Positions 45,105-56,710 of a stretch of 64,000 nt of DNA are shown here, piece by piece. The position numbers were made by a program, and so were the translations under genes. The DNA lies in assembly GCA_023512835.1 (NCBI GenBank), contig CM042085.1, positions 34,134,312-34,198,311 on the forward strand, in the 5' to 3' direction. The stretch's first letter is position 1, and every line of letters starts with the position of its first letter. The notes beneath the pieces were generated by a model. That model did not search any database. It was given only the letters and a program-made list of their open reading frames with translations, and was not told where the DNA came from. The stretch comes from Taxillus chinensis. Lineage: Eukaryota > Streptophyta > Magnoliopsida > Santalales > Loranthaceae.

Positions 45105-46500
45105 TGCATCAATCTAATGGTGATCCTGAACTGCATCATTAACAGATTTTGGCTCCACTTGTGATAGGAAACACATATACAGGTTTTCATGAAGTGTGCA
45201 GCCCTTGTTTTAACTCGTGCAGCTAGATCTCCAATTATCAGTTCAGAAGGGTGATCCTTTAACCTTCTTCTTGCCTTTGGAAGTTCTTCTCTTTCTTCAT
45301 GATGGATGCCCAATTGCTCAATGTTAGGTTCTTGGGATGGTAGAAATGGGAGAGTCTAAACAGGTTGAATGTTAGAGACATGGTTTTCTACTGATTTTTG
45401 ACTTGGTTCCTCAGCAACCGGTTCAGCTCCGTGTTCATCAGGTTCAGGTGCATCTTCCAATGTTTCTGTTGTTGTGGGATTATCTGTGTCTTGGTTTTCT
45501 ACAACGATAATGTCCTACTCTTCATTTACATTTGGGTCTCCTTTCTGCATTCCATGGTTAGTCTCATCAAAAGAAACATGAATAGACTCTTCAACAACTT
45601 TGGTTCTTCTATTAAATACACGATAAGCCTTGCTAGTCATGGAATATCCAACAAGATATCCATCATCTGATTTGGCATCAAACTTGTTCAAGTAATCCTT
45701 GCCATTGTTCAGAATGTAGCAAGTACACCCGAAGATCCTTAGGTGACCAATGTTTGGTCTCCTTCCCTTCCATAACTCATAGGGTGTTTTCATGGCTCGT
45801 TTGTTAATTAGAGTTCTGCTTTGTACATAACAAGCAGTGGCAACAGCTTCAGCCCATAGGGATTTTGGGAACTGAGCTCCTGTCAACATGGTTCTAGCTG
45901 CTTCAACTAATGTGTGATTCTTTCTTTCAGGTACTCCATTTTGTTGTGGAGTTCTTGGTGCTGAGAAATTATGCTAGATACCATGTTCGGTACAAAACTC
46001 TAACATATCCGAAAATTCAAATTCCTTGCCATGATCGCTGCGGATGTACTTAATAGAGAGACTCTTAACATTTGTTACCCAATTGAAGAGTTCAACAAGA
46101 TTCTCAAATGTTTCAGTTTTGTTTTTGAGAAACATGACCCATGTGTATCTGGTATAGTCATCTACTACTGCAAGAAAGTATCGTGCACCAGATAAGGACG
46201 ACACATTTATTGGTCCACATAGGTCCATGTGCAGAAGCTCGAGTGGTTGTGTGATTGGGGTTTTATCTATACTCTTAAAAAAATGTTTAACCTGCTTACC
46301 CAGCTGACAATCCCTACACGGGTGTTCTTTCTCATAAACATGCTTGGGTAAGCCCTCAACCAAATCCAGAGATGCTAGTTTAGACATAGTCTTAAAGTTT
46401 AAATGACCAAATCTCTTATGCCACAACCAACTAATATCAGGTGAAGCTTTGGATAGAAAACAAATTGGTTCATAAGATTGAGCATTACCAAAGACTAACT
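45105..46500 (-). pseudogene. pol: Copia-B integrase
   Basis: Zinc-binding region WHKRFGHLNFKTM then CRDCQLGKQ (46426-46290). Core: Asp in HMDLCGP, VVDDYTRYTWV, Asp in YIRSDHGKEFE, and Glu in QNGVPERKN after a stop at 45974. The C-terminal part has KTPYELWKGRRPNIGHLRIF and the SDDGYLVGYSMTSKAYRVFN motif (45889-45515), then an acidic linker. One frame with gag throughout, with four stops. Confidence 0.9.
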
Positions 46501-47758
46501 TGTAAACATTGCCTTATCTATGTCCATTTAGCTTCACTTCTTTAGAGACAGGATCCATAACTGTGCAGGTGTGTTTAGTGAACAACACTTCATAACCCTT
46601 GTCACACAATTGACTTATGCTCAACAGGTTATGTTTAAGACCTTGAACAACAGATACATTCTGAATGGACACAGAGCCATTAGAGAGAGTGCCCTTACCA
46701 ACAATTTTACCCTTTTTATTGTCCTCGAAAGTGACAGATGAAGCAGTAACCTCCTTTACCTCACTCAATAGAGAGGCATCATCTGTCATGTGCACAGAAC
46801 AGGCACTGTCAAGATACCACTGGTTGGAATTGATCTTCTGTTTCCGGTGGCTGCTTTCAGCTTCATGTACCAGTTCCTGCACATTGAGCAACTAAGTCTT
46901 GGAGGCCCAATTAAGATTGGGCTTTGGGTAAGTGAAAGCTACAGTTGACAATTTAGGTTTCCAATAAGAAGGGGCAGATTTAACTTTCCATGCTAATCTT
47001 GGTGATCGTTCATTAGATTTATTAGCAGGATTAATCTTTAGATTTTCAGCACGTTTTCCTTCCTTATTGTCATCTTTGGCAGCTTTAGTGGGCACAGGTT
47101 TGACAGTTTTCTTCACAGGCTTGGTTTTTAAGTCTTATGAATGGGTAGCCTGTGTGTGCCTGGTTTGTTTCTTCCTATCAGTGTTGTTATGGCACTGCAG
47201 ATTTTTAGAGAAATTCAGCTGTTTAAGGTTTACTCTAATTTCTGAGGCAATCTCCTTCCTAAGATACTCAGGGTAGAATCTGCACTGATAGGAGAGGTGT
47301 CCAACTACACAACAGATGGGGCATGTGACAGGTTTGGGTTGAACACTCTATCTCAAGGGTTTTGCTGGAGTGTTAAGAGGTTTCCTAGGTTTTCTCACAT
47401 ATCCTAGACCGTTCTTAACTCTTCCATCAGAGACAAACTTAGGCTTGAAGACAGCAGCCTTGCTGGATGAACCAATCTCATATGTGGTAGTGTGTCTACT
47501 GAGTTTTGTCTCTGGAATAACTACACCCTTACCCTTGCATTGGGATGTAGAGGACAGGTTGACTGAAGGTTTAGCTTTCAGTTCTATCTTAGCTACTACT
47601 GCATCACTGTCCTGAGATGCAATAGTACCCAGGTCTTTGAGTTCGGGTGTTACTAGATTGGGTGAACTAGTAACAGCCATCGATACTTCCTTTCCACAAT
47701 CAACGAGCACACTGCCAGCAGGAACAAAGCCAGCAAGACACCTGGTATGTACAGGGTA
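46501..47758 (-). pseudogene. gag-pro: Copia-B gag C-terminal part and protease
   Basis: Begins at the Tekay insertion point. A basic Ser/Thr-rich linker leads to a second CCHC knuckle (CPICCVVGHLSYQC, 47283-47324), a Lys-rich region, and the protease motif WYLDSACSVHM (Asp codon 46808-46810), where Ala replaces the usual Gly after Asp-Ser. VVQGLKHNLLSISQLCDKGY closes the protease/pre-integrase region. Stops at 47348, 46892 and 46514. Confidence 0.85.
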
Positions 47759-49508
47759 TGTAAGGACCCGTGTTTTGAGTTAGTCACAGTCTTGCCTTCT
47801 GAATGGGAACTTCCTAGATTTTGACCTAGTAGATGGGCTCAGATGAATTGGTGTGCAGACCAAAAGGTTCCTAGAATGATGTCTTCTATCTACCACAGAA
47901 GTTTCAGGCCAAATGGAGTGCACGTGAATTGGACCCATTTGGCGTGCAAGGTTTTTATTGCATGGATGTCTTTTACATGATGCAAGGAGGCTTGGGGTAA
48001 AGTTTGAGTGCATTTGGAGCTGCACGCCAATTAGGGAATTGGCGTTCAAATTGGTGTGCAAACATATTTTTGCATGGTTACCTTGGTTTTGTTATTCTAA
48101 TCATCTTTTCCCAAAGGACCATGTTGGAATTATGGATATTTTGTCGTGTGTGGATGCGGAAAGGGTGTAGCTTGTGCAATCAAAACTACGTCGTTTTGAT
48201 GCTGGGATTCACTTAATCAAAACTACATCATTTTGATGTTGTGTTGTCTATATAAGGAGGAAAAGCCCTCTATTTTAGGTTTTAGGGTTGTTTGTTCCAC
48301 CAACCGTCGTAGAGAGTGAGACAGGGAAGGAGAGTTTCTGGTGGCTGCCGGAGCGTCTTGCGTGGGTGGTCGGAGTCTTGCGTGAAAGTGCGAGTAGGAG
48401 TACATACAAGGTAGGGGTTCTGTTCTTCCTAAATCCTCCTCTGTTCTAGGGTTGTAGGGTAGATTATGGATTATACCTGTTTATATATATATGTAATCCA
48501 TATAGGTGTGATCTCCTATATGGATGTTGGCCTTCAATGGCGGTTTTTGATGTATTCTGGTGTTGGATGGTGAGTGCAGATTAAGTGTTCGATAAAATGC
48601 TTGTGTGAATATGTCTGTGTGAATATGCCTAGTATGTGTTTGATAATATGCCTGTGTGGCTGGGTTTGTGGGTTTGTGAATGTATGCATGTTAAGCGTTT
48701 GGTAAAATACCTGTGAGACTCTACATGTCAAATTGTTGATTTTATGCCTGATCGGCTGTGCGAACTAAGTGTTTGGTATTATGCTTGTGAAAGTGTGTAT
48801 GCTACGTGTTTGGTTTAATGCCTGTGTGATCTTGTATGCTGTGTTTGTGGAACCCAGTGGCTGTGGAAGCCCGGGACTGGAACTGTTAGCCCGTGTGGCT
48901 AAGCCTGAGTGGCTGTGGATATGTTAGCCCGTGTGGCTAAGCCTGAGTGGCTGTGGATATGTTAGCCCGTGTGGCTAAGCCTGAGTGGTTGTGGATATGT
49001 TAGCCTCTATGGCTAAACCTGTATGGCTGTGGATATATGTGTGTGCCGTGTGAATGTGGAATACAACCTGTTTATATCTTATTGTCACTACACTGCACCT
49101 GTACACACCCTCATGTATACGCTAGGAGCATGGGATGGGTTGGGGAGACATGATCCCTACTGAGCTGCGGTTGCTCACCCCTCCCTCTATGTTGTGTCTT
49201 CTTTCAGGAACATACGGGCATTAGGTGGGACCCCAAGGTGGAAGACCTTATTTACTTTACTGCCTTTCATTTATGTTGTCTTGTGGGAATTGATGTAACC
49301 CCAGTGGGGATGGATTGAAAAGAGGATTTTGTTGTAATAAAGACTGATTTGGTTTGTGGATTGCTTTAATGAACATTACTTTCTTGAATGTGTTGTGGAT
49401 GTTTAAGATGTTATATTCGAGGTTTGTATCCTGACCCCTTTGCCCTCCGTGTGGGTAAAAGGGGAGTTACGTACCGGTATCCTAGGGTTGGAAATCCGGG
49501 GCGTGACA
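47759..49508 (+). repeat. Tekay 5' LTR (1750 bp)
   Basis: Starts TGTAAGGACCCGTG, ends GGGGCGTGACA. TATA box near 48249. After it come a leader-like GT-rich zone with repeated GTGTGGCT and GTTTGGT words, and a 38-bp tandem repeat (GTTAGCCCGTGTGGCTAAGC...) with four units at 48887-49030. It is longer than the 3' LTR mainly because that copy has lost a repeat unit and about 60 bp near 56050. Confidence 0.95.
48175..48262 (+). promoter_or_regulatory. Tekay LTR core promoter with paired ACGT elements
   Basis: AAAACTACGTCGTTTTGATG (48182-48201) is followed about 35 bp later by AAAACTACATCATTTTGATG (about 48218-48237), then TATATAAGG (48249-48257). ACGT is the core bound by plant bZIP factors. In the 3' LTR (about 55512-55590) both copies keep the CG dinucleotides, so the second copy here has probably decayed by CG-to-CA/TG change. 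Confidence 0.6.
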
Positions 49509-49511
49509 ATA

Positions 49512-49525
49512 TGGTATCAGAGCTT
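49512..49525 (+). other. Tekay primer-binding site (initiator tRNA-Met)
   Basis: TGGTATCAGAGCTT starts three bases after the LTR. TGGTATCAGAGC is the standard complement of the 3' end of plant initiator tRNA-Met. Confidence 0.9.
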
Positions 49526-49975
49526 GGTCTAGTTGGCCTAGGGTAGTGGGCGGATCTGGTTATCTTGAGTCCTTTGGAGGAACCTGGAGGGACGTGCCTG
49601 ATCAACACGGTCTTCCTGGAGCCTCTAAGGTGTACTAGGGGTAGTCCAGACCTGAGGTAGGATTTGGATGCATTGGCATTAGGGCACTAGTTACATTGGT
49701 TGGGGCATGTGAAGGTGTGGATACCTGTTAAAATTGTAATTGTGATAAAAGAAAAATGTGACTAATGTGATAAGGTGTGAGCTGTGCAACTCTGCTTTTA
49801 CTTGAAGTACCTTGAGCATGACTACAAGGAAAGGTCCTTGTTTATTGATTGGTGCAATGTGTAAAATGTGTGTGATGCCTTGTACTACTTGACTTGATAA
49901 TGGGGTAGAGGTAGTGAAACTTGATAGTATTCGAATGCGTTCTGACATTTGTGCTTCTTACTTCATGTAGTAAGA
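49526..49975 (+). other. Tekay untranslated leader
   Basis: 450 bp between primer site and gag, GT-rich with no conserved coding frame; nothing else recognised. Confidence 0.5.
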
Positions 49976-51760
49976 ATGCCACCGAGGAGAGTGACACGTG
50001 CGTCCGGGGCAGTGGCTGATGAGTCATCTGCCCATGAGGGCCCGGGTGCGGGGCAGTCCGTTGGAGGACATGCACTGTTGCTGGCGCAACTGCGAGAAGG
50101 CATCCAGCTGGAAGTCCAAGAGCTGAGGGAGGGTATCCGGCTAGAGGTCCGGGAGGAGGTGCGCCGTGAGATGGCAGCACAGCAGGTGGTGCCGCCACCA
50201 CCTCCACCACCCTTGGGGGAGTTACCAAGGGAGCTTGAGGGTTCGCTGAGTGGCATACTGACTCGTGCAGAGGATGACGTGGTGACACAGTTCCGAAAGG
50301 AATAACCTCCGTGATTCAAAGGGGAGGAGGACCCAGTGTTAGCTGAGCACTGGCTGAGGCAGATCGAGCATGTGTTTTCCTTTCTCCTACCCCAGGAGGA
50401 GGATAAGGTGAGACTGGCCATTCGGCAGCTGGAGGGAAATGCTCTGGAATGGTGGCAGAGTGTTGCAGGGAGCCGTGCTATGCAGTTCATGTTGTGGGAC
50501 GAATTCCTGCAGCTCTTCCATGATGAATTCTTCCCCGAGTCGTTAAGGAGGCAGAAGAGAGAGGAGTTCGGTAGCCTGAAACAGGGATCAAAGACGGTGC
50601 CCGAGTATGAGCACGAATTCCGGAGTTTGAGCAGATTTGCTCCCGAGACCGTGGTGCGGGAGGACCTGAAGGCCCACAAGTTCACCTTGGGTCTCAGGCC
50701 AGCACTTAGGCAGAGGGTGGCAATTCTGCGTTTGAGGACCTATGCTGAGGTTGTGGAGACAACCCGAATAGCTGAGGGGGAGCTAGATGATGGGAGGCAG
50801 GCCCATCAGGGTCGCCCGTTGCAGGGTGGGTTGGAGCGCGATTCCGGGTCCAAGCGGCCCAAGACTGAGGAAAGAGATAGCAGTTCTTTGCGCAGCAGGG
50901 GACAGCCATTAGTGAACCCAGGAAGGTCTAGCTTTGGCGGTAGTAGACAGGGAGGTCCGGTAGGAAGACTTCCCAACGGTTGTCATTGCTGTGGGGAGCA
51001 AGGCCACTTCAAGAGGGAGTGTCCCAAGAAGAACTGGCGATGCAATAGCTGTGGACGAGAAGGCCATTTGAGCCGGGTTTGCCGGAGTAGCAACAAGGGA
51101 GTTGGAAGCATGACATCCAGCATGAGGAGTGACGCCAGTTTTCGTACACCAGCAGAGAGACCAGCTCGTCAGTGGCAGGCTAGTCAGGCAGGATCCAACC
51201 AGACCCGACCCAAGGGGAGGCCGGAGCGGCAGCAGACTGAAGCTGGAGGTAACCTTAGCGGGAAGCGTCTAGTGAGTGAGCCGACCAGTGGCACGGGCCA
51301 AGGAAAGGTGTTTGCGTTGGATGCGACATACCAGGAGGAGGCTGAGCTACCACCTCCACCTACGGAGGGTGGGGCAGGACCATCGGTGGTTAGAGGTACC
51401 CTCTTAATTTCCCGTACGTTAGTTTCTGTTCTTTTCGATACGGGTGCATCGTGTTCCTTCGCCACTGAGCTTCTTATTGATGGCTTGGGGTTAGCTTATG
51501 TGGAGGCCGCGAGGCCCCTAGTTATGGAGTCTCCGGTGGGAGGCATGATTGAGGTACGGCGTGTGTGTCGTGATTGTGTGTTAACCATAGGAGAGGTGGA
51601 GCTGAGTTTTGACTTGCATGTAATGCCTTTGAGGACGTTTGACCTGATCTTGGGTATGGACTGGCTTATGGCCTTCCAGGCCAAGATAAATTGTTATCGG
51701 CGGCGAGTATCCTTTGTGTCACCTGCGGGGGTTTCTTGCACCCTGCAGGGGGAGTGGGAT
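49976..51760 (+). pseudogene. gag-pro: Tekay gag and protease
   Basis: ATG at 49976, then an acidic coiled-coil-like start (QLREGIQLEVQELREGIRLE) and a proline run. TAA at 50303-50305 and TGA at 50312-50314 interrupt; the same frame continues from 50336. Capsid motifs: [33 protein letters not shown]. Two complete CCHC knuckles lie in tandem at about 50981-51022 and 51041-51082 ([28 protein letters not shown]). Protease active site FDTGASCSF (Asp 51437-51439), followed by LILGMDWL near 51646. Apart from the two early stops the frame is fully open. Confidence 0.93.
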
Positions 51761-53275
51761 CGTGAGGCTAGTCGGGCTGGGCCAGTGCTGGACCAGTGGG
51801 GTGCTATTACCCACAGGTTGGCAGCCCTGACCTTTGCTGAGGAAGGGAAAGTGGCGAAGAGAGTGTGGCCAGCAGTTGTTGACCAATTTCAGGATGTCTT
51901 TCTTGACCAATTGAGGAGTTTACCTCCTAAGAGGAGTGTGGAGTTCACCATTGAGTTGGTGCCGGGAACGGGTCCGATTTCCCAAGTACCGTATCGTATG
52001 AGGCCAGGCGAGTTGAGGGAGCTTCAGAGGCAAATTGAGGAGTTGGTGGGCCAGGGGTATATCAGACCGAGAACCTCACCTTGGGGTGCTCCGGTGCTTT
52101 TTGCTAAGAAGGCAGATGGCACGCTTCGTCTCTGCATCGACTACAGGAAGCTGAATTCGGTGACTGTGAAGAATAGGTATCCGTTGCCTCGGATAGATGA
52201 CCTATTTGACCAATTGAGTGGAGCCCAGTGGTTTTCCAAGATAGATCTGCGGTCGGGGTATCATCAGTTGAGGGTTAGGGAGGAGGACATCCCTAAGACT
52301 GCTTTTCGGTGCAGGTATGGGCACTATGAGTGGGTAGTGATGCCTTTCGGGCTCACTAATGCGCCAGCGGTGTTCATGCATTTGATGAAACAGGTCTTTG
52401 CTCCATACTTGGATTCATTTGTGGTGGTGTTTATTGATGATATCTTGGTGTATTCCAAGACCGAGAGGGAGCATGTGGAGCATTTGGCAACAGTGTTGCA
52501 AACCCTGAGGGACCAGCAGTTGTTTGCTAAGTTTAGCAAGTGTGAGTTTTGGCTGCAGGAGGTTCACTTTCTTGGCCACGTAGTATCAGCTGAGGGAGTT
52601 AGGGTGGACCCAGCCAAGATTGAGGCTGTGGCATCGTGGGCGCGGCCAACCAATGTCTTTGAGATCCGTAGCTTTCTTGGCTTGGCGGGGTACTATCACC
52701 GTTTTGTAGAGGGGTTCTCCCGTTTGGCGGCTCCTATGACGGCATTGACTAGGAAAGGAGTGAAATTTGAGTGGACGGACAAGTGCCAGCAGGCATTCGA
52801 GACTCTCAAGACCCATTTGACCACTGCACCGGTGTTGAGGTTACCTCGGGAGGATATCCCATATGAGGTATACTGTGATGCGTCCAGGGTTGGTTTGGGG
52901 TGTGTGCTTATGCAGGAGCACAATGTGGTAGCTTATGGGTCGAGGCAGCTGAAGCCTCATGAGCAGAATTATCCTACTCATGATCTTGAGTTGGCGGCTA
53001 TCATTTTTACCTTGAAGAGTTGGCAGCATTACCTTTTGGGGGAGAAGTTCGTAGTGTTTTATGATCACAAGAGCCTTCAGTACATCTTTACTCAGAAGGA
53101 CTTGAATTTGAGGCAGAGGAGATGGGTGGAGTATTTGTAGACCTTTGACTTTACTCTTGCCTATACCCCGGGCAAGGGTAATGTTGTGGCTGACACGTTG
53201 AGTAGAAAGGGAAAAGTTGAGATGGCCATAAGAGAGTGGAAGCTGATGGAGCAGTTGGCGATATTGCAGCTGTAG
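51761..53275 (+). pseudogene. pol: Tekay reverse transcriptase and RNase H
   Basis: Same frame as gag-pro. [78 protein letters not shown], catalytic FIDD (about 52431-52442), [32 protein letters not shown]. RNase [61 protein letters not shown] at 53138-53140 precedes the last segment (LAYTPGKGNVVADTLSR), and another TAG follows near 53275. It is the longest open frame in the window (50336-53140), so it is likely the youngest element. Confidence 0.95.
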
Positions 53276-54763
53276 CCTGTTGATCGTGATCGTGGGATAG
53301 TCCTGAGTCCTCTGGTTGTTGTGCCTGAGTTGTACTAGCGCGTTCGGGAGGGACAATTGGGTGACATTGACTGTGAGGTCCTCCGTGCCCGTATTGAGGC
53401 TGGTGAGCTATCTGAGGGCTGCAAGAGGGTCCTGAGCATGAGTTATCTTTTCAGGGGCGGCTAGTAGTGGCTTCTTCTCTCAGGGATGGAGTGATGAGGG
53501 AGTTTCACCAGTCTAGAGTTGCTGTGCATCCAGGGGGTACGAAGATGTACCATGCGCTTCGGGGACATTTTTGGTGACCTGGGATGAAACGCGATGTGGC
53601 TGCCTTTGTTTCGCGGTGCCTCACGTGTCAGCAGGTGAAGGCTGAGCATCAGCGGCCGGCGGGCATGTTACAGCCCTTGCCCATAGCGGAGTGGAAGTGG
53701 GACCACATAGCGATGGATTTTGTTATGGGTCTTCCACCCACCACAGGGAGGAAAGATATTATTTGGGTGATTGTGGATCGGCTCACAAAGTCGGCCCATT
53801 TCCTTGCTGTTCGCGAGCGGGACTCTATTGGGACCTTGAGTCAGCTATACATGAACGAGATTGTGAGACTGCATGGCATACCATCATCGGTTGTCTCTGA
53901 CCGGGATTCGAGGTTCACTTCCCATTTTTGGGCAGGTTTGCAAGAGGCTATGGGGACCAAGCTTCACTTGAGTACAGCCTTCCACCCTGAGACTGACGGC
54001 CAGACTGAGAGGACGAATCAGACCATGGAAGACATGTTGAGGGCTTGTGTGCTAGATTTTGGGGGTTCGTGGGCAACTCACCTTCCTTTGGTGGAGTTTG
54101 CCTACAATAACAGTTATCAGGCATCCATTGGAATGGCCCCTTTTGAAGCTTTGTATGGGAGGCCGTGCCGCTCACCCTTGTGTTGGACTGAGGTAGGAGA
54201 GGCAGCCCTCTTGGGACCACAGTTGGTTCAAGAGGCTACTGAGAAGGTCAAGTTGATTCGTCAGCGCTTGTTATCGCCCCGAGTCGGCGAAATCTTATGC
54301 AGATCAGCGGCGGCGACCTTTGGAGTTTTCTGTGGGCGATCATGTGTTTCTCCGTGTCTCTCCACGACGTGGACATCCGTGGTTTGGGCGAGGTTCCAAG
54401 CTATCTCCCCGGTTTATTGGTACTTTTGAGGTTCTGACTCGTGTGGGATCAGTGGCTTACCGGTTAGTTTTGCCCCCGCAGCTGAGTCGAGTGCACAATG
54501 TTTTCCACGTGTCCCAGTTGTGGAAGTATCACCCTGACCCCACCCATGTGATCGATTAGGGGACATTAGATATTGAGGATGACTTGTCCGTTGTTGAGGC
54601 CCCTATCCGTATCCTTGATCGACGAGAGAAGCTTTTGCGTGGTCGTGCTCTTCCTTTGGTTCGCGTGCTGTGGCAACACCGTGGCATTGAGGAGGAGACA
54701 TGGGAACATGAGTCCTTGATGCGTGAGCAGCACCCAGAGTTGTTCGCGGACGAACAAACCTAA
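53276..54763 (+). pseudogene. pol: Tekay integrase with C-terminal chromodomain
   Basis: After stops and a frameshift near 53430, the HHCC region (HPGGTKMYHALRGHFW, TGA at 53577-53579, then RCLTCQQVKAEHQRPAG) leads to the core: Asp in AMDFVMGLPP, Asp in VVSDRDSRFTS, Glu in ETDGQTERTNQ. A frameshift near 54275 is followed by FSVGDHVFLRVSPRRG and LSPRFIGTFEVL. After TAG at 54557-54559 comes a chromodomain (APIRILDRREKLLRGR, VRVLWQHRGIEEETWE), ending at TAA 54761-54763. In chromoviruses this domain is thought to steer insertion to heterochromatin. Confidence 0.92.
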
Positions 54764-55087
54764 GGGTGGGAGGTGGCGTTTGGCCAAGGGATAATGTTGT
54801 GCTTTGTATGTTGTTTTGTTCGACCTGGTGTATTTATTTTTGTATTATCCTTTGGACATGTATTGTATCATTGTATTTGCATTGAGGCATGTTTTGTGGG
54901 TTTCCATGGATTATGATGCTTGTGGTATTTCTTATGGTGGTGCCTTGTCATGTGCTGTTCTGTGTTGTGTGAGGCGTATGACCCTTTTTGGCTGTTGTAG
55001 CATGTTGTATTGCAATTGGGTAGCATGTGTGTGTTATCCTTGCATGTTGGTTCTTTTCGAGGACGAAAAGTCTTAAGGGGGAGCGGA
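54764..55087 (+). other. Tekay 3' untranslated region and polypurine tract
   Basis: T/G-rich, no coding frame. The polypurine tract AAGGGGGAGCGGA (55075-55087) abuts the 3' LTR. Confidence 0.85.
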
Positions 55088-56705
55088 TGTAAGGGCCTGT
55101 GTTTTGAGTTAGTCACAGTCTTGCCTTCTGAATGGGAACTTTCTAGATTTTGACCTAGTAGATGGGCTCAGATGAATTGGCGTGCAGACCAAAAGATTCC
55201 TAGAATGATGTCTTCTATCTACCACAGAAGTTTCAGGCCAAACGGACGTGCACGTGAATTGGACCCATTTGGCGTGCAAGGTTTTTATTGCATGGATGTC
55301 TTTTACATGATGCAAGGAGGCTTGGGGTAAAGTTTGAGTGCATTTTGAGCTGCACGCCAATTGGGGAATTGGCGTTCAAATTGGCGTGCAAACATATTTT
55401 TGCATGGTTACCTTGGTTTTGTTATTCTAATCATCTTTTCCTAAAGGACCATTTTGGAATTGTGGATATTTTGTCATGTGTGGATGCGGAAAGGGTGTAG
55501 CTTGTGCAATGAAAACTACGTCGTTTTGATGCTGGGATTCACTTAATCAAAACTACGTCGTTTTGATGTTGTGTTGTCTATATAAGGAGGAGAAGCCCGC
55601 TGTTTTAGGTTTTAGGGTTGTTTGTTCCACCAGCCGTCGCAGAGAGTGAGAGAGCGAGGGAGAGTTTCTGGTGGCTGCCGGAGCGTCTTGCGTGGGTGGT
55701 CAGAGTCTTGCGTGAAAGTGGGAGCAGGAGTATATACAAGGTAGGGGTTCTGTTCTTCCTAAATCCTCCTATGTTCTAGGGTTCTAGGGTAGATTATGGA
55801 TTATACATGTTTATATATATATGTAATCCATATAGGTGTGATCTCTTATATGGATGTTGGCTTTCAATGGCGGTTTTTGATGTATTCTGGTGTTGGATGG
55901 TGAGTGCATATTAAGTGTTCGATAAAATGCCTGTGTGAATATGTCTATGTGAATATGCCTAGTATGTGTTTGATAATATGCCTGTGTGGCTGGGCTTGTG
56001 GGTTTGTGAATGTATGCATGTTAAGCGTTTGGTAAAATACCCGTGAGACAGGCATTATGCTTGTGAAAGTGTGTATGCTACGTGTTTGGTTTAATGCTTG
56101 TGTGATCTTGTATGCTGTGTTTGTGGAACCTAGTGGCTGTGGAAGCCCGAGACTGGAACTGTTAGCCCTTGTGGCTAAGCCTGAGTGGCTGTGGATATGT
56201 TAGCCCGTGTGGCTAAGCCTTAGTGGCTGTGGATATGTTAGCCCGTGTGGCTAAGCCTGAGTGGCTGTTTATATCTTATTGTCACTACACTGCACCTGTA
56301 CACACCCTCATGTATACGCTAGGAGCATGGGATGGGTTGGGGAGACATGATTCCTACTGAGCTGCGGTTGCTCACCCCTCCCTCTATGTTGTGTCTTCTT
56401 TCAGGAACATACGGGCGTTAGGTGGGACCCCAAGGTGGAAGACCTTATTTACTTTACTGCCTTTCATTTATGTTGTTTTGTGGGAATTGATGTAACCCCA
56501 GTGGGGATGGATTGAAAAGAGGATTTTGTTGTAATAAAGACTGATTTGGTTTGTGGATTGCTTTAATGAACATTACTTTCTTGAATGTGTTGTGGATGTT
56601 TAAGATGTTATATTCGGGGTTTGTATCCTGACCCCTTTGCCTTCCGTGTGGGTAAAAGGGGAGTTACGTACCGGTTTCCTCGGGTTGGAAATCCGGGGCG
56701 TGACA
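55088..56705 (+). repeat. Tekay 3' LTR (1618 bp)
   Basis: Pairs with 47759-49508. TATA box at about 55579-55587 with both upstream ACGT elements intact. Three units of the 38-bp repeat (about 56161-56270). Ends GGGGCGTGACA at 56705, followed by GGGTA. Confidence 0.95.
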
Positions 56706-56710
56706 GGGTA

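Larger units (their letters stand above)
47759..56705 (+). mobile_element. Tekay/Del-type chromovirus, complete, nested in Copia-B gag
   Basis: LTRs TGTAAGG...CGTGACA, perfect GGGTA target duplications (47754-47758 and 56706-56710), initiator-Met primer site, gag-protease-RT-RNase H-integrase in gypsy order and a C-terminal chromodomain. The plus strand is opposite to its host. The Copia-B gag frame continues across the insertion if one duplication copy is counted, confirming the exact ends. LTRs differ at about 15 of 470 positions by eye, fewer than those of its host, as nesting requires. Confidence 0.95.

Noticed and set aside
49963..50685. 240-codon minus-strand frame (also 52841-53356)
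   Set aside because: Antisense shadows of the GC-rich Tekay gag and RT reading frames.
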